From: Micractinium sp. NFX-FRZ
Lineage: Eukaryota > Chlorophyta > Trebouxiophyceae > Chlorellales > Chlorellaceae
Length of the DNA: 64,000 bases
Reading direction: 5' to 3'
Assembly (NCBI GenBank): GCA_029339195.1
Contig: JAPTJF010000342.1
Location: forward strand, 1 to 64,000
The notes beneath the pieces are model-generated. The model made no database searches and was not told the DNA's origin. It saw nothing but the letters and a program-made list of their open reading frames with translations. Position 1 is the stretch's first letter; every line of letters starts with the position of its first letter. Shown piece after piece: positions 12,287 to 23,500 of this stretch. The position numbers and the translations under genes were made by a program.

Positions 12287-12929
12287 TCATCGCGCCTCCT
12301 CTTCTCGTTGCTGGCTCTCCTGCTGCATCAGCTTGACCATCGCACTCTGCGCGGCAGGTGAATCGCTCGCATATATGTGGGCCAAGCTGCGGCAGAGGTG
12401 GCGGCCATCACTGACCTGCACGGCACACTGCACGATGCGCACCCACCACGCACCGCAGGCATGCTGCCCCTCACAAGCGACGCACCTGTGTCCGCCGCTC
12501 CAGGCGGGCCAGCTTGTCGGCAATGTCGCGCCGCAGGTCCCAATTTGCCTTCTTGGGCGCCACATTGATCAGCACCTCCTGCAACGTTGTGTAGCCACAG
12601 CAATGAGTAAGGGCAGGCGTGCGCGCGTGCATTGCGTGGGTTCGCCAGGCATGGCCTGTACCAACCACAGCGTGGCCAGGTCTCACCTCAGGATCGTCTC
12701 CAAGCGCGGCGTCCGCGTCCACCGTCACCTCCTCAAAATCTGGCACCCGCGCCGGCTCCACCTTCTCATGCTGGATGCGCTCATCCGCCGCCAGCGCATA
12801 GTTGCGGAACTTGAGCACTGGCTCTGCATCGTCCAAAGCCCCTCCTGATTGCCCGTCCTCTGCGTGCGCAGCAGCCGCCGATTTACGCAGCGCATGCAGC
12901 CGGGCCTTGCGCTCCGCTGGGTCCTCCAT
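12287..12929 (-). CDS. CCDC12: CCDC12 / cwf18-family splicing factor (3 exons)
   Basis: Small nuclear protein of the CCDC12/cwf18 family, associated with the activated spliceosome. Exons are 12687-12929 (81 codons), 12486-12578 (31 codons) and 12287-12346 (19 codons plus stop), giving 131 residues, all introns phase 0. Family marks: the N-terminal basic helix ERKARLHALRK, the motif VLKFRNYAL, and the conserved block INVAPKKANWDLRRDIADKL followed by ARLERRTQ. A charged Gln/Glu/Arg tail closes the protein, which is somewhat shorter than the human protein of about 166 residues. The ATG at 12929 is chosen because the conserved N-terminal helix begins there. The gene is transcribed head-to-tail with NOC3. 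Confidence 0.93.
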
Positions 12930-13308
12930 GTGGGCCAGGATGCAGAGCAGGAGGGGTCTCTCACAACGGTTTGGTTGTTGGTGCCTGCAGCGGCGGGGGC
13001 GGGGGCGGGCCGGGAGTGTATGGCAGAGTGGGTGTGGCCAGCGGCGTTCTCTGCTCTCCTAGCTCGGGAGAATTTACTGTTTTCAGCCTGCCTTGCACCA
13101 CTGCGGCGGCGCGTGTGGCGCGTTCTTGGTGTTGCAGAGGAAGCGTGCAGGCCTGTACTCAACCGAAACTCGCAGTTGCGTGCCGTGTGCGTGCGTGCAA
13201 CGCACCTGGAACCTCGAGTATGCGTGGCGGGAGCTATGCTTGACGTCTTGCACACTATAAGGAAGCGGGCGCTACCTAGCTTACCCGGGAAGAGGGAGGG
13301 AGGTAGGT

Positions 13309-13326
13309 GAAGAAGAAGAAGAAGAA
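13309..13326. repeat. (GAA)6 microsatellite
   Basis: Six GAA units upstream of CCDC12, on the strand opposite to its transcription. Nothing links it to a function. Confidence 0.9.
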
Positions 13327-13429
13327 GGTGACACGCTTGGGTGACTGGGGGGTGATACGCGACAGCCTGGCTGGCGGCGGCTAATGCCGCCGCTGCCAGA
13401 CTGCCGACCCACCCCCTTGGAGGGGCCTG

Positions 13430-13706
13430 TCAGCCGGGGTCTGCCCTTTCCAACTCTTTCAGGAGTTTGCCTCTCGTTTTCCAGATGTTCTCAGTGCTCG
13501 AAACCGCAGCATTCAGCACCCGCCCAACCGCGCGTGTCGCCCCCTGCGCACTCACCCCACATTCCAGTAGTCCCTCCGCCAGCGTAGCTGTGACCAGGCC
13601 CGAATGCGAAACCACCACTGGGTACACAGTCACCTCCCAGGCAGCAGCCTGGCCCCTCAAATAATCCGCCCAAGCAGCATGCTGCCGCGTGCTAGAGGAC
13701 TAGCAT
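13430..13706 (-). CDS. Unassigned open frame, possible exon of an unrecognised gene
   Basis: This minus-strand frame opens just after an in-frame TAG at about 13707 and ends with TGA at 13430. It has no ATG of its own. A candidate acceptor (CGGCAG) would start an exon reading HAAWADYLRGQAAAWEV in frame. The part from TATLAEGLLECG to TRGKLLKELERA looks like amphipathic helix and is more protein-like than the surrounding non-coding DNA. The run VSAQGATRAVGRV resembles [13 protein letters not shown] in the PKS tail about 1 kb away. I do not recognise a family. It could be the last exon of a small gene, a decayed copy of the PKS tail, or chance. Confidence 0.3.
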
Positions 13707-14238
13707 TAGCATCGCCGTAGCAGAGGCTGAGCTGTCAGAAGCGGCCGCCGCCGCGGCGGCGAGGTCTGGCGGAGGGAACCGATTTTTTTGGCTGCTGACA
13801 GACAATCTCGCCTTATTGCTGCGGACAGACAACCCGCTGGCTGCCAATCGCTTAGCAATATGCTCAGTAATGTGCTTCGAGCATATGTGAGAGGGTGTCC
13901 CGTTACTTGCTTCAGGTGCCACCTACACGCTGTGACTACGGGGAAGCACTTTACGCCCAACTCGACCCGCCACCAGCACATCCTGTCTGCCATGTGCAAC
14001 TGAAAGAGCTTTCCTGTGCTGTCTCATTGAAATAAAATGCCGCCTGCACCCTGAAATTCCCCCCCACCCACGCCCAACCCCCACCCTGCCCTGCGCGTCT
14101 TTTAGCCGAGGACGATCTGGTAAAAGTGTTCACAACGACAAAATCACAATGCCTAACTAATAATAATAAAGATGAACTAAAAGAACAAGTCAGAATGAAA
14201 GCGTTCCAGCAGTAACTAGCATCACATAGCACGACTGA

Positions 14239-14574
14239 CTACCTCATCGAGGTTCTCAGCAGCAGGGCAGCTGCCAGCGCCACTACACTGACGCTTCCCA
14301 CCAGGCCTCCGCGGAAAGCTCCCGCCCATTCCTCCACCCCTGCCACAGCGCGCTGCGCACACTCAGCCGAGACTGTGAGACTGTCTGCCAAGCGCTCCAT
14401 CAGACGAGGTGTTGTCGGCTGTGCTGCATATGATGCTTCGGCTTCGGTTGCATTGCCGACGGTACGAGCTGTGGAGCCAGCCTCAGCTGTTGGGGAGGCA
14501 GCCCCGTCACCCAGTATGCCGCCCCGCACGTGCTCCTGTGCCAGTAGACACTCGTGCCCGACCTCACGTGTCAC
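14239..14574 (-). other. PKS C-terminal tail with terminal hydrophobic segment
   Basis: After the TE, a final exon (acceptor before 14574) encodes about 110 residues. First comes [15 protein letters not shown], which may complete the TE fold, then an Ala/Thr/Glu-rich linker. An amphipathic stretch ([20 protein letters not shown]) leads into about 18 uncharged residues ([17 protein letters not shown]), and the protein ends RTSMR. This resembles a tail-anchor membrane segment. A potential donor (ATGAG|GTAGTC) overlaps the stop, so a longer alternative C-terminus cannot be excluded. Confidence 0.6.
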
Positions 14575-17500
14575 CTGCAGCAAGGCAGTTGGTAGCAAGC
14601 CACATGGTTAGCGAAGGCTGCACTGGGGGCTGGATGAGTGCTAGCCTCGCTCTCAGCCGCCCAGCCTGCACCTGCGGCTTCCAACCACATGCTGCGGCCA
14701 GGCCCCCTAGCCATGCACATGCAGTACTCTCCATGCTCAAGGCCACCCACCTCCCGGTACAGCTTGGACACAAAATAGTGGTCGCCATCCACAGGCACAG
14801 TCCGGAAGCGTGCGGTGGTGTACCGCTGCCACTGCCGCATGTTGCCACGGTCGATTGTATTGTCGCGCAGGCCATCGAATATAATGACTGGGATGTTCAG
14901 TGGCTTTCGTTCAATGTACCTGCTTGGCGGGGGCATGGGAGCAACAAGTGACGCCCCATGCCAGCCTGGGCAATACCATTTCGCATGCCCTGACAAAAGC
15001 CTTTGCTGGGACGGGCTCTGCCTCAACTCGACCAGCACCGCGTCTCAGACAATCCAGCAGGTGACTGATGCACCCGTCCACGTGCAAGTTGAACAAACCC
15101 GACCCTCTCCTACACCCACTTGTACTGCACTGCCATCATGATGTCATTCACTGCCATGGGTGCCACACGCTCAAACAGGCGGCGGCTCCGCCTCATCTCT
15201 TCGATGCCTGCAAAGTGGCCTAACTCAAATGCCTGCAGCAGTTTCTCCTGGGGAACGTCCTTCCAGCCCCGCAAGATGCGCAACACCTCCTCCACTGGCG
15301 GTGCCTCATTGCGGACTGCACACAACGGGAAGGGCGTGCCCGAGGATGGAGATTATTCAGGCTGCTCTTGTTTACACGATGCGCCCTTACAACAACTGTC
15401 TCCTCCATCAGCTCACCTAGCCTGCGCCGCAAATATATTTTCATCACTGCGGTGGCATACAGGTGTGGCGGTGACACCGCGGCTGGCATGAGGGCCAGTG
15501 GCATTGGTGCACACTGTGTGCGCTCCACCTCCCGGATCATCTCGTAGCCTATAATGGCACCCAGGCAGGTACCAAACACGATATAAGGCTTGTCAGCCAG
15601 GGGCAGGCTGTGGGCCAGCTGCCTGGCAAGCTCAGGTACATTGTCGATGGCGGGCTCAGCTTCGCGGCGACCCCGACCGGGAAGCTCCACTGGGCACACT
15701 TGCACGGAAGCCGGCAGCATTTGCGCCCACCTGTGCAGCCAGGGGGGACGGTGAGCACGCTGTGAGTTGGCATGCCAGCATGCAGCAGCCAAACACAGCC
15801 ACGCTGTAGAAGGCATGGCAGGGCAGGGCACAGCATAGCAGAGCACGAAAATGATTCAGCGATTGAGGGAGACTTTGCTGAGCAACAGCTGACCCTACAG
15901 CTGTGTTCTCGTAAAAAGGTTGTCTCACCGTGCAAACACATTTTCTGCCACACCGCCGGCGTAAGGAATGCAAAAAATGCGCATCTTGACGCTGACAGGG
16001 GTAGGGAAGATCCACTGAGGCACAGGCTCCATTGCGGCCTCCTGTACCGCTGCGGCCCCAGTGCTTGCATAGGCTGAAACCTGCACTGCAGTGCCGTTCC
16101 AGCGTGCCCCAGCTGCCGAATTGAAGCCAGCCTCAGGGCGGCCACGAGATGCCATCTGGGTGGCTGCTTCAGCCACAATAGCTTCAACCGTGGCGGCCTG
16201 AGGGTCCTCAAGAAGCAACAGCAGCTCAATTCCCAGCTGGTCCTGCAGCACACAGGGAGGTCGGAGTAGAGCGTTGGCCTGGGGGTATGCTCGGCCAGCT
16301 CACACATATGTACAGACAAGCCATCCACCCACCCATGCAAGGCTACTTGCCTGTATTTTTTGTCGGAGCTCCAGACTAGCTAAGGAGTCGAGACCCTGGG
16401 CCGCCAATGGCATTTGGGGATCTACTGCTTCGTGTCCCAGAACGCTGGCCACGACCCCCCGCACTGCTGCCTCAAGGGCTGCTGCTGACTGCACTTCGAA
16501 AGCTGGGTCTGCCGTCTCGGCCACTGGGTGGTGGGGCTGCGTGCCAACCTGAAGAGACGGCGCACCGTGCAGTGCCGGCTTGGCACTTGCAATGTTGAGG
16601 CCCTCAAACATGTGTGGCAGGTGTGGCACGTGCATGAGCAGGGCCTGCCAGAAGCCCTGTGGTGCAGCGCCCACCACCGCAGACTGGGCATGCTGAGCGG
16701 CAACTACCGCGTGCATAGCTGCCAGGCCAGCCTCGCTGGTAAGCATGCCCAATGCCGCAGCTCGTGCCTTGCCAATCTCTCGTGAGGCACGAACCATGCC
16801 TGCGGTGCAGAGAACATTGGCATGAGAACCACGACTAGCAGAGTGGCACTCAACAACAAGTGCACAATCTGAAGGGGTGAGAGCTTGGCAGTCGGCTTAC
16901 CCACGGCAGCCCACGCGCCCCATTGCACTGCAACAGTCTGCAGGCCTGTCTGCATCTGCTGCCCCGCATGTGCATCCAGCACGGCGTTTGCGGCTGCATA
17001 GTTGGAATGCCCAGAGGAGCCAACAACACTGGAGACGGACGAGAAGAGCAGCGATACGGCCACTGGATCAGCAGGTGCCGCAAGCAGGCAGTTTTCGACG
17101 GCTCCCAACTTGGGCGCAATGGCCTGACGCAGGGTGCCGACAGTCTGTGAGGGAAGTCGTGCCTCAACCTGTAGCGGGCAGAAAATGTGCCTTTCACTGT
17201 TGGTTCCAGGTTACAGCTGACAACCACTCACCACGTTCATGCAAACCACCCCAAGCAGTAATGCACCAAGCTGTCCACTTGCCTGGAGCCCTGCTGTATG
17301 CAGAATGCCGCCGAACTGCCAGCTCTGAGAGCGTGCTGTTGCTGCGAGCAACCGCGCGTCCTCAGAGAAGGACAAATCACACTTGGAAGTGCTGACAAGT
17401 GTGGTAGCCGTAGTGATATTTGTAGTTTTGTAGCCAGTGACGCCCGAGCGGCTCAGCAAGATGAGGCTTTGCAGGTTACTCCCCACCAGCCAGCCTGCGG

Positions 17501-20500
17501 ACAATAAGCCCAGGCCTCCTGTACCCCCAGTAATGACATAGCTGCAGTGGAACAGAGGTGCTACGTCCACAGTCCCCTGACTGCAGCAGCTGACATCGTT
17601 GGGGACTGAATACTTGAGCAGGGGGCGGTGGAGAGCACCGCCGTGGACGACTGCCCCATGCGCATCAGTGTCCAGGTCAGCAGTGGTTGTCATGACAGAC
17701 AGTGCGTGTGCCGCCACACAGCGCTCGTTGGAGCTCCAGGTGGTGTGCCCACCATCTATTACTTGGGCCTGGATCGAGGGTGCCTCCAGTGGCAGGTTCT
17801 TCAGCACACCAGCAATGGCTGCCACGCCCGCGGATGATGATGGCGTGCTTGCCACTGGGCAATGCTGTGCAGACATTGCTCCCGACGATGACAGCACAAG
17901 GCTGGCAAAGGGAGTCCTCTTATAGCTGTGCAGTAATGCCACAGCATCAGCTGCCGCCGTTGCCGCTAAGTGGCACAGCTGCATTGAAGGCCGCTCTGTG
18001 CAGCCACGTGTAACACGGGCAGGGGTACGGACACCGACTCCTGATGGCTGCATCATTGAGGCCTGCTGGACGTCTGACTGGCTGCCGTACGCCTGCCATT
18101 CGGTCTGATATAATAGGTTGTAAGCGCTTGTGACCAATGAAGGTGCCAAAAGCTCTGTCAGGCTGGTGAACTGCGTGCCCAGGAATGAGGCGACCTGGTG
18201 AGCATCGTTTGCACCGTATAGAGCAACTGCTGTACCACCCGCCCAAGCTGCGGCATCAGCTGTAACCTGTGCTGTGGGTGCGCTGATGGCATTGATACCG
18301 GTCGTCAAGCTGCTGGAGAACCCGCTGCCACTATACTCCATGAAAGCTGCCTGCACTACTGCCGGGTTCATAAAGAAACCATCCGCCCGCTTGATGGGCA
18401 ATTCCTCAATTCTGGCACACATGCGCCGCACACCAGCCTGTCGTGCGGAGCTAAGGAGGTGCCTTGGCAGAGCCTGCAGAGCAGAGAAAACCGAGGACAG
18501 AAAAGTGCATGTGTGGAGAACCTCCACATGCCCAGGCCTGAATGGCAGGCCAGCGAAAAGAGTATAGGGAGGAACGCAAACCGACTGCTGCCTTCAGCTG
18601 CAATGGGAATGGCCAAAGCCGCACAAACAATGCCTGGCTGGGCGCCGGTTGTAAGACCGAGAACCTCACCGCAGGTAAGTTGCCTGTTGCAACAGCACGA
18701 TGGATGTTGGTGCTCCATTCAACCCACGAGCCGATTCGTGTCACGAGACACTGCTTCTGACGTCTTGCCTCATCACCAGCAAAGCCAGTTGAATACCCAT
18801 CGAGCAGTGAGAAGGTGCTGGTCACGACGACTGGTGAGGCTGCTAAGTCCTCGGGTAGCTCACACAGCGCTGGCACTGAACTGCTACTCATGACCAGCCG
18901 GTCAGAGTTGTCATGGCAGGTTGCAGCCGCAGCGATTACCATTTCTACTATACACCCCAGCGGGAGAACCGGCTGGCAGAGCAGCTGGTAGTCACTAAGG
19001 AAATCCAGCTGGCATGCGTTCGTTGAGAAGCTGAAGCTAAGGGTGCCTCTACTTGCAACAGCTGTGTGCAGCAGAAGGTGCGGCTTGGGCAGCACATAGT
19101 GCCGGCCTCGCTGCCACACCATTGTGACCTGCACAGACGTGTGATCAGGTGCAGTAAGGTTGAAAGAGCACTATCTAATTTCCATTCAGCAGCTGCGAAG
19201 TCAGCACCCATTTCATTTCGTCCTGAGAGATACCTGTTAAGGCTCAAGAAAAGCCACAAACTCACAAAGGCACACTGTCAACATACCTGGTGGTGCTCCC
19301 AACCGTCCGAAGGAGAAAGGATTGCATGCGCATTCACTCCGCTCATGCCAAACGAACTGCTTCCGGACAACAATCCCTGATTAGCATTAATGTTGGCGTC
19401 AACTGATGGCGCAGCTTGGCGTGAGAGCCATAGGGGCGCGCTTCCCTGAGTGCCCTGCGCTGCCTCAACGTAAGGATTCAGGTGTCGAAGATGCATGATG
19501 CCTGGGGCGGCTGATTGGCGCAGTGCGCTCATAGCCAATAGCAACCCAGCAATGCCTGCTGTGCCTTCCGTATGGCCCAGGCAAGATTTGTTCGACACCA
19601 GCGTAACAGCCTTCAGGGAACTACTGTTGACTTCGTTAGGCAGAGCATTAGTAAGCGCCCCAATTTCAATAGGATCGCCCAACGGTGTGCCAGTTCCGTG
19701 CACTGATATTATGCCCATGCGAGTGCCAGACATCCCGCCCGATGCCAGTGCCGCTTGAATGAGGGTAGTCTGTGCGGGCCCATTGGGGGCTGTGAGCCCG
19801 CTGCTGCGGCCAGCTTGGTTGACACTGGAGCCACACAGCAAGGCGTAGACATGTGCGCCTGAGGCCATCAGCTGTGTCGCTGGTCTGCATAGGACCAACG
19901 TAGCCACGCCTTCTGCCCGACCATAACCATCTGCGGATGCTTCAAACGTTTTGCACCGCCCCACAGGAGAGAGTGCCTGCAAACAGAAAAAACAGCCAGC
20001 GAATCGTTCTATGTGCAGCGCCTCTTTGCTGCATGACAAACCCACCCCACAACGACATGCATTATGACCGACCAATTGCGCCCGCTGTGCCCACGACGCT
20101 CGGTTAAAGGCTCGCCACCCACCTGCAGCTGGCAGATGGCTGTGGTCGTGCTTTCTAACAACATGATGTTGCTGCCAGCAGCTGCAGCTGCATCGCACTC
20201 GTCTGAGAGCAGACCCTTATGCGCCAAATGTGTGGCGACCAGAGACGACGAGCACGCAGTGTCAGTGCTGATGCAGGGACCTGCATGCATGTTACATGAC
20301 TCAGGGTGCAACGTGTCATGTGATGCAGTCAAGAAGCTGGATGACAAGCAAAGTAGTCCCATTGCAGACGCGACGCAGAGCTTCGCACCTGTGAAGCCAA
20401 ACGTGTATGAAATGCGCCCCACCATGTAGCAAAGTCCGCTGCCCACAACTGCCTGTGGAGGGAGCTTCTGGCGCCCTGCCACAATGACGTCCAGGTACTC

Positions 20501-23500
20501 GTTGTACATGCTACCAGCATACACACCTGCATGTGCCAGTGGAAGCAACTTTTAGCCACAGCAGTGGCTTCAGGACATACACAACTCCCAGTCCTTGCTA
20601 CGTACCTGTCAGGTTTCCTGGAACGTGGGCAGGTGCAGGTGCCGCATCCGTCAATGCACCCAGCGTCTCCTCCAGCAACAGGCGCTGCTGCGGGTCTATG
20701 GCGCTTGCCTCGTTGTGGGACAACCTGAATAGCAAGCGGTCGAACAACTCGACTCCTGCAAGAAGGGACAGCCAGCCAGTAAACACGTTGCTTAAGTGAA
20801 AAAAGGCTCGTGCTAACAGTTCAAATAGCATTACATTCTGGCCGGGTACCTCACATGGCTTGCCCCTGGCACTGACCTGGGATGTATGCGCCAAAGCGAG
20901 CATAACTTGTCATGCCCCGTGGTACCATGCTGGGGTGATAGCCTGACTCCACGTCCCAACGCTCAAACGGCACCTCCCTTTGCACGTCGGCACCTCCAGC
21001 CACAGTGACCCAGAAGGTTGGCAGCCCTGCAACAGTACCCGAGAAGAACACAGGCTTATTGAGAGTGGCAAGGCGCTTTGCAATTGCCCATTAAACAAAG
21101 AGAAAGACGAGATGAATGCAAACTTTCCACCACTTGCCTGAGATTGGCCCCGGAAAGCGAGCAGACAAACCAACAATGGCGGTGGTGTTTTGCATGTGGC
21201 GCATTGCAAGTTCTGTCGGCATGCTGCCTGTTGATGCAACGTCCAGTGTAACAGCCCTACTAGCAACTGCTGCTGCGGATGCCAGCCGGGTGGCCAATAA
21301 CGTGGAGATGGCTGCCAGGGTCGGGTGGTCAAACACTAGGGTAGCAGGCAAGTCCACGTTGAAGTCGCGTGTCAGAGAGTTGCGCAGCTCAACTGCCCCT
21401 GTTGTTGCAACGCAAAATGGAAAACAGGAACCAAGTGGGCCTTTGATTGGCAACGTTCGAATTTGATCTTTTGGTCAACATACGTCTGCACTGGCAAAAC
21501 CAAGTGCAGCAATATGACAGCTGCCACCTTATTGCCCCCCCTACCTAGTGAGTCCAGACCGGCCTCCATCAAAGGAAAATCTGCTGCCACCTCCACGCCC
21601 AGCAGGTCGGCCACAACGACCTGCAGTTCTTTCTGGATGGTGTGTACGTCCTTCCACCTCCCGAGAGTCGGATCTAAACTCTTCATAGACGAATCGACAC
21701 TGCTGCCAGTGCATTGAACAGCTGCCAGGTGTCCAGCAAGAGAGGAAATTGTGGGGTAGTCGAAGACGACGGTTGCAGGCAGCACGGCACCCAATTTGCC
21801 CTGGAGACGGTTGCGCAGCTCAACAGCCCCTGCACAATTGAGGCAACAATTGCGTGCACTTCATGCTATACCTTTGGGGCACGTCTGCAAGTGCACCACA
21901 CAGACATGCAACAACTTACCCAGCGAGTCCAACCCTGCTGTCATCAGCGGCTCGTCCAGTGCTACCTCGACCCCCAAGAGGGCAGAGACCACATCCTTCA
22001 CCACTGTAACCACATCTGTCACGGGCGGCTCCAAAGAAAAAGTTGTTCGCAGGACATTGAGTGCATTGTTTTTTTCCTGCACTGCTCCGTCATCAAACAC
22101 AGGCTGCGATGGTGCGAGTTCCGCAAAGAACTGCGTTGTTATGCCTCCTGCCCCCAGAAGCTGCGACCAAGACACAGCGGCACAGATGATGGATGCATCG
22201 TATAGCTTGCTTCCAAGGACTGCCTGGAGAAGCTTCATGCCGGTGCTACCTGCATACCAGCAATATTTTATGAGAGCGGCATGTCAGCTGCCTGAGCAAC
22301 AGCATGGCACAGGGTGCACCCAAGTGGAGGAGAGCATACAGGTGCATTAATGCACGGCTTGCCTGTGACTACTCCGAGGCCTGACTTTTTGAAGCGGTCC
22401 AGAACACGGGGGTCTTCTGCTGCCATACCGATAGCCCACGGGCCCCACAGGATGCTGCTGCTCTGCAAGCCACTGTAGATGCCCTCTTGGGCTATCCCAT
22501 CCAAGGCACCATTAGCAGCTGCGTAGTTGCTTTGCCCCACATTGCCAAGCTGAGCTGCCAGCGAGCTGAACAGCACGAGCTTTTGAAGCGGTGTTTCTGG
22601 CACAGCAGCCAGCAAGTGCTGCAGCCCAACAACCTTGGGTGCATACACTTTGCGCAATGTGCCAGCCGTTTGCCCAGCGAGGACTGCGTCGTGCAGAACT
22701 CCACTGGCATGGAAAACGCCGCTGGTAGCTGGTGCTCTGACTGAGGACAGAAGGTCGGCAACACCTGTTGCATCGGCACTTGCGGCGATGTCGGCTGCAG
22801 CCATGGTGATGCAGATGTCGTCCTGGCTCCCTGCTGGCATCACAGGCCAAGCTCCTCTGCCGCAGCGACCCAGAAGCCACACATGGACGCCAGGCTGAGT
22901 AGCCGCCACCCAGTGCCCTGCCACCCGCCCAATGTTGCCGAGGCCTCCTGTGATGAGCACGCTGCCACCCATAGCCAGCCTGGCCTGACTGGCCGTTGTC
23001 GAGGGGGCTAGATGTCCCAACTTGGGCGAACACACCAGACGGGGCACAAAGCATGTGCTACCTGCGGGCAGTCCAGTGCTTCAGAGTGCATGGAATCGGG
23101 AGGGTCCAAGTGCATCATGCAGGCTTCACGGGGCTTTCAGTTGCATTGGCCCACTCACCCGCAAGGTTGACGCCAAACACATCAGATGATTCCGGCGCTA
23201 ACCATTCTGTTGCCGCCCCCAAACCATCGTGTGAAAAGTGTGCAAAGTGCCGCCCAGCATCCTCTTGAGCAGCCACTCTAAGCAACGCAGCTGCAGCCGT
23301 GTGTGAAGTACTGGAGATGTGTGTGTATGGCGAGGAAAGCCGTGTGTGAAGGGCCGCAACAGGTTGTGCGCCGCTAGTATGTAAGCACTGCAGCATTGAT
23401 AGGCTCCCCTGCACTGCTGCAAATCCTTTGGGTTCTATCCTTGTGTCTACCTGCATATAGCTGCAGGCTCCTAGTTCCCAAGTTAGGCTGTCGGTCTCGA

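Larger units (their letters stand above)
12930..14238. other. Region between PKS stop and CCDC12 start
   Basis: This should hold the PKS 3' UTR and the CCDC12 promoter and 5' UTR. I find no TGTAA on the minus strand, so the PKS poly(A) site is not located. A GAA repeat lies at 13309-13326 and an unexplained minus-strand open frame at 13430-13706. Around 14157-14170 the DNA is AT-rich with TAA triplets. No RNA gene was recognised. Confidence 0.5.
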
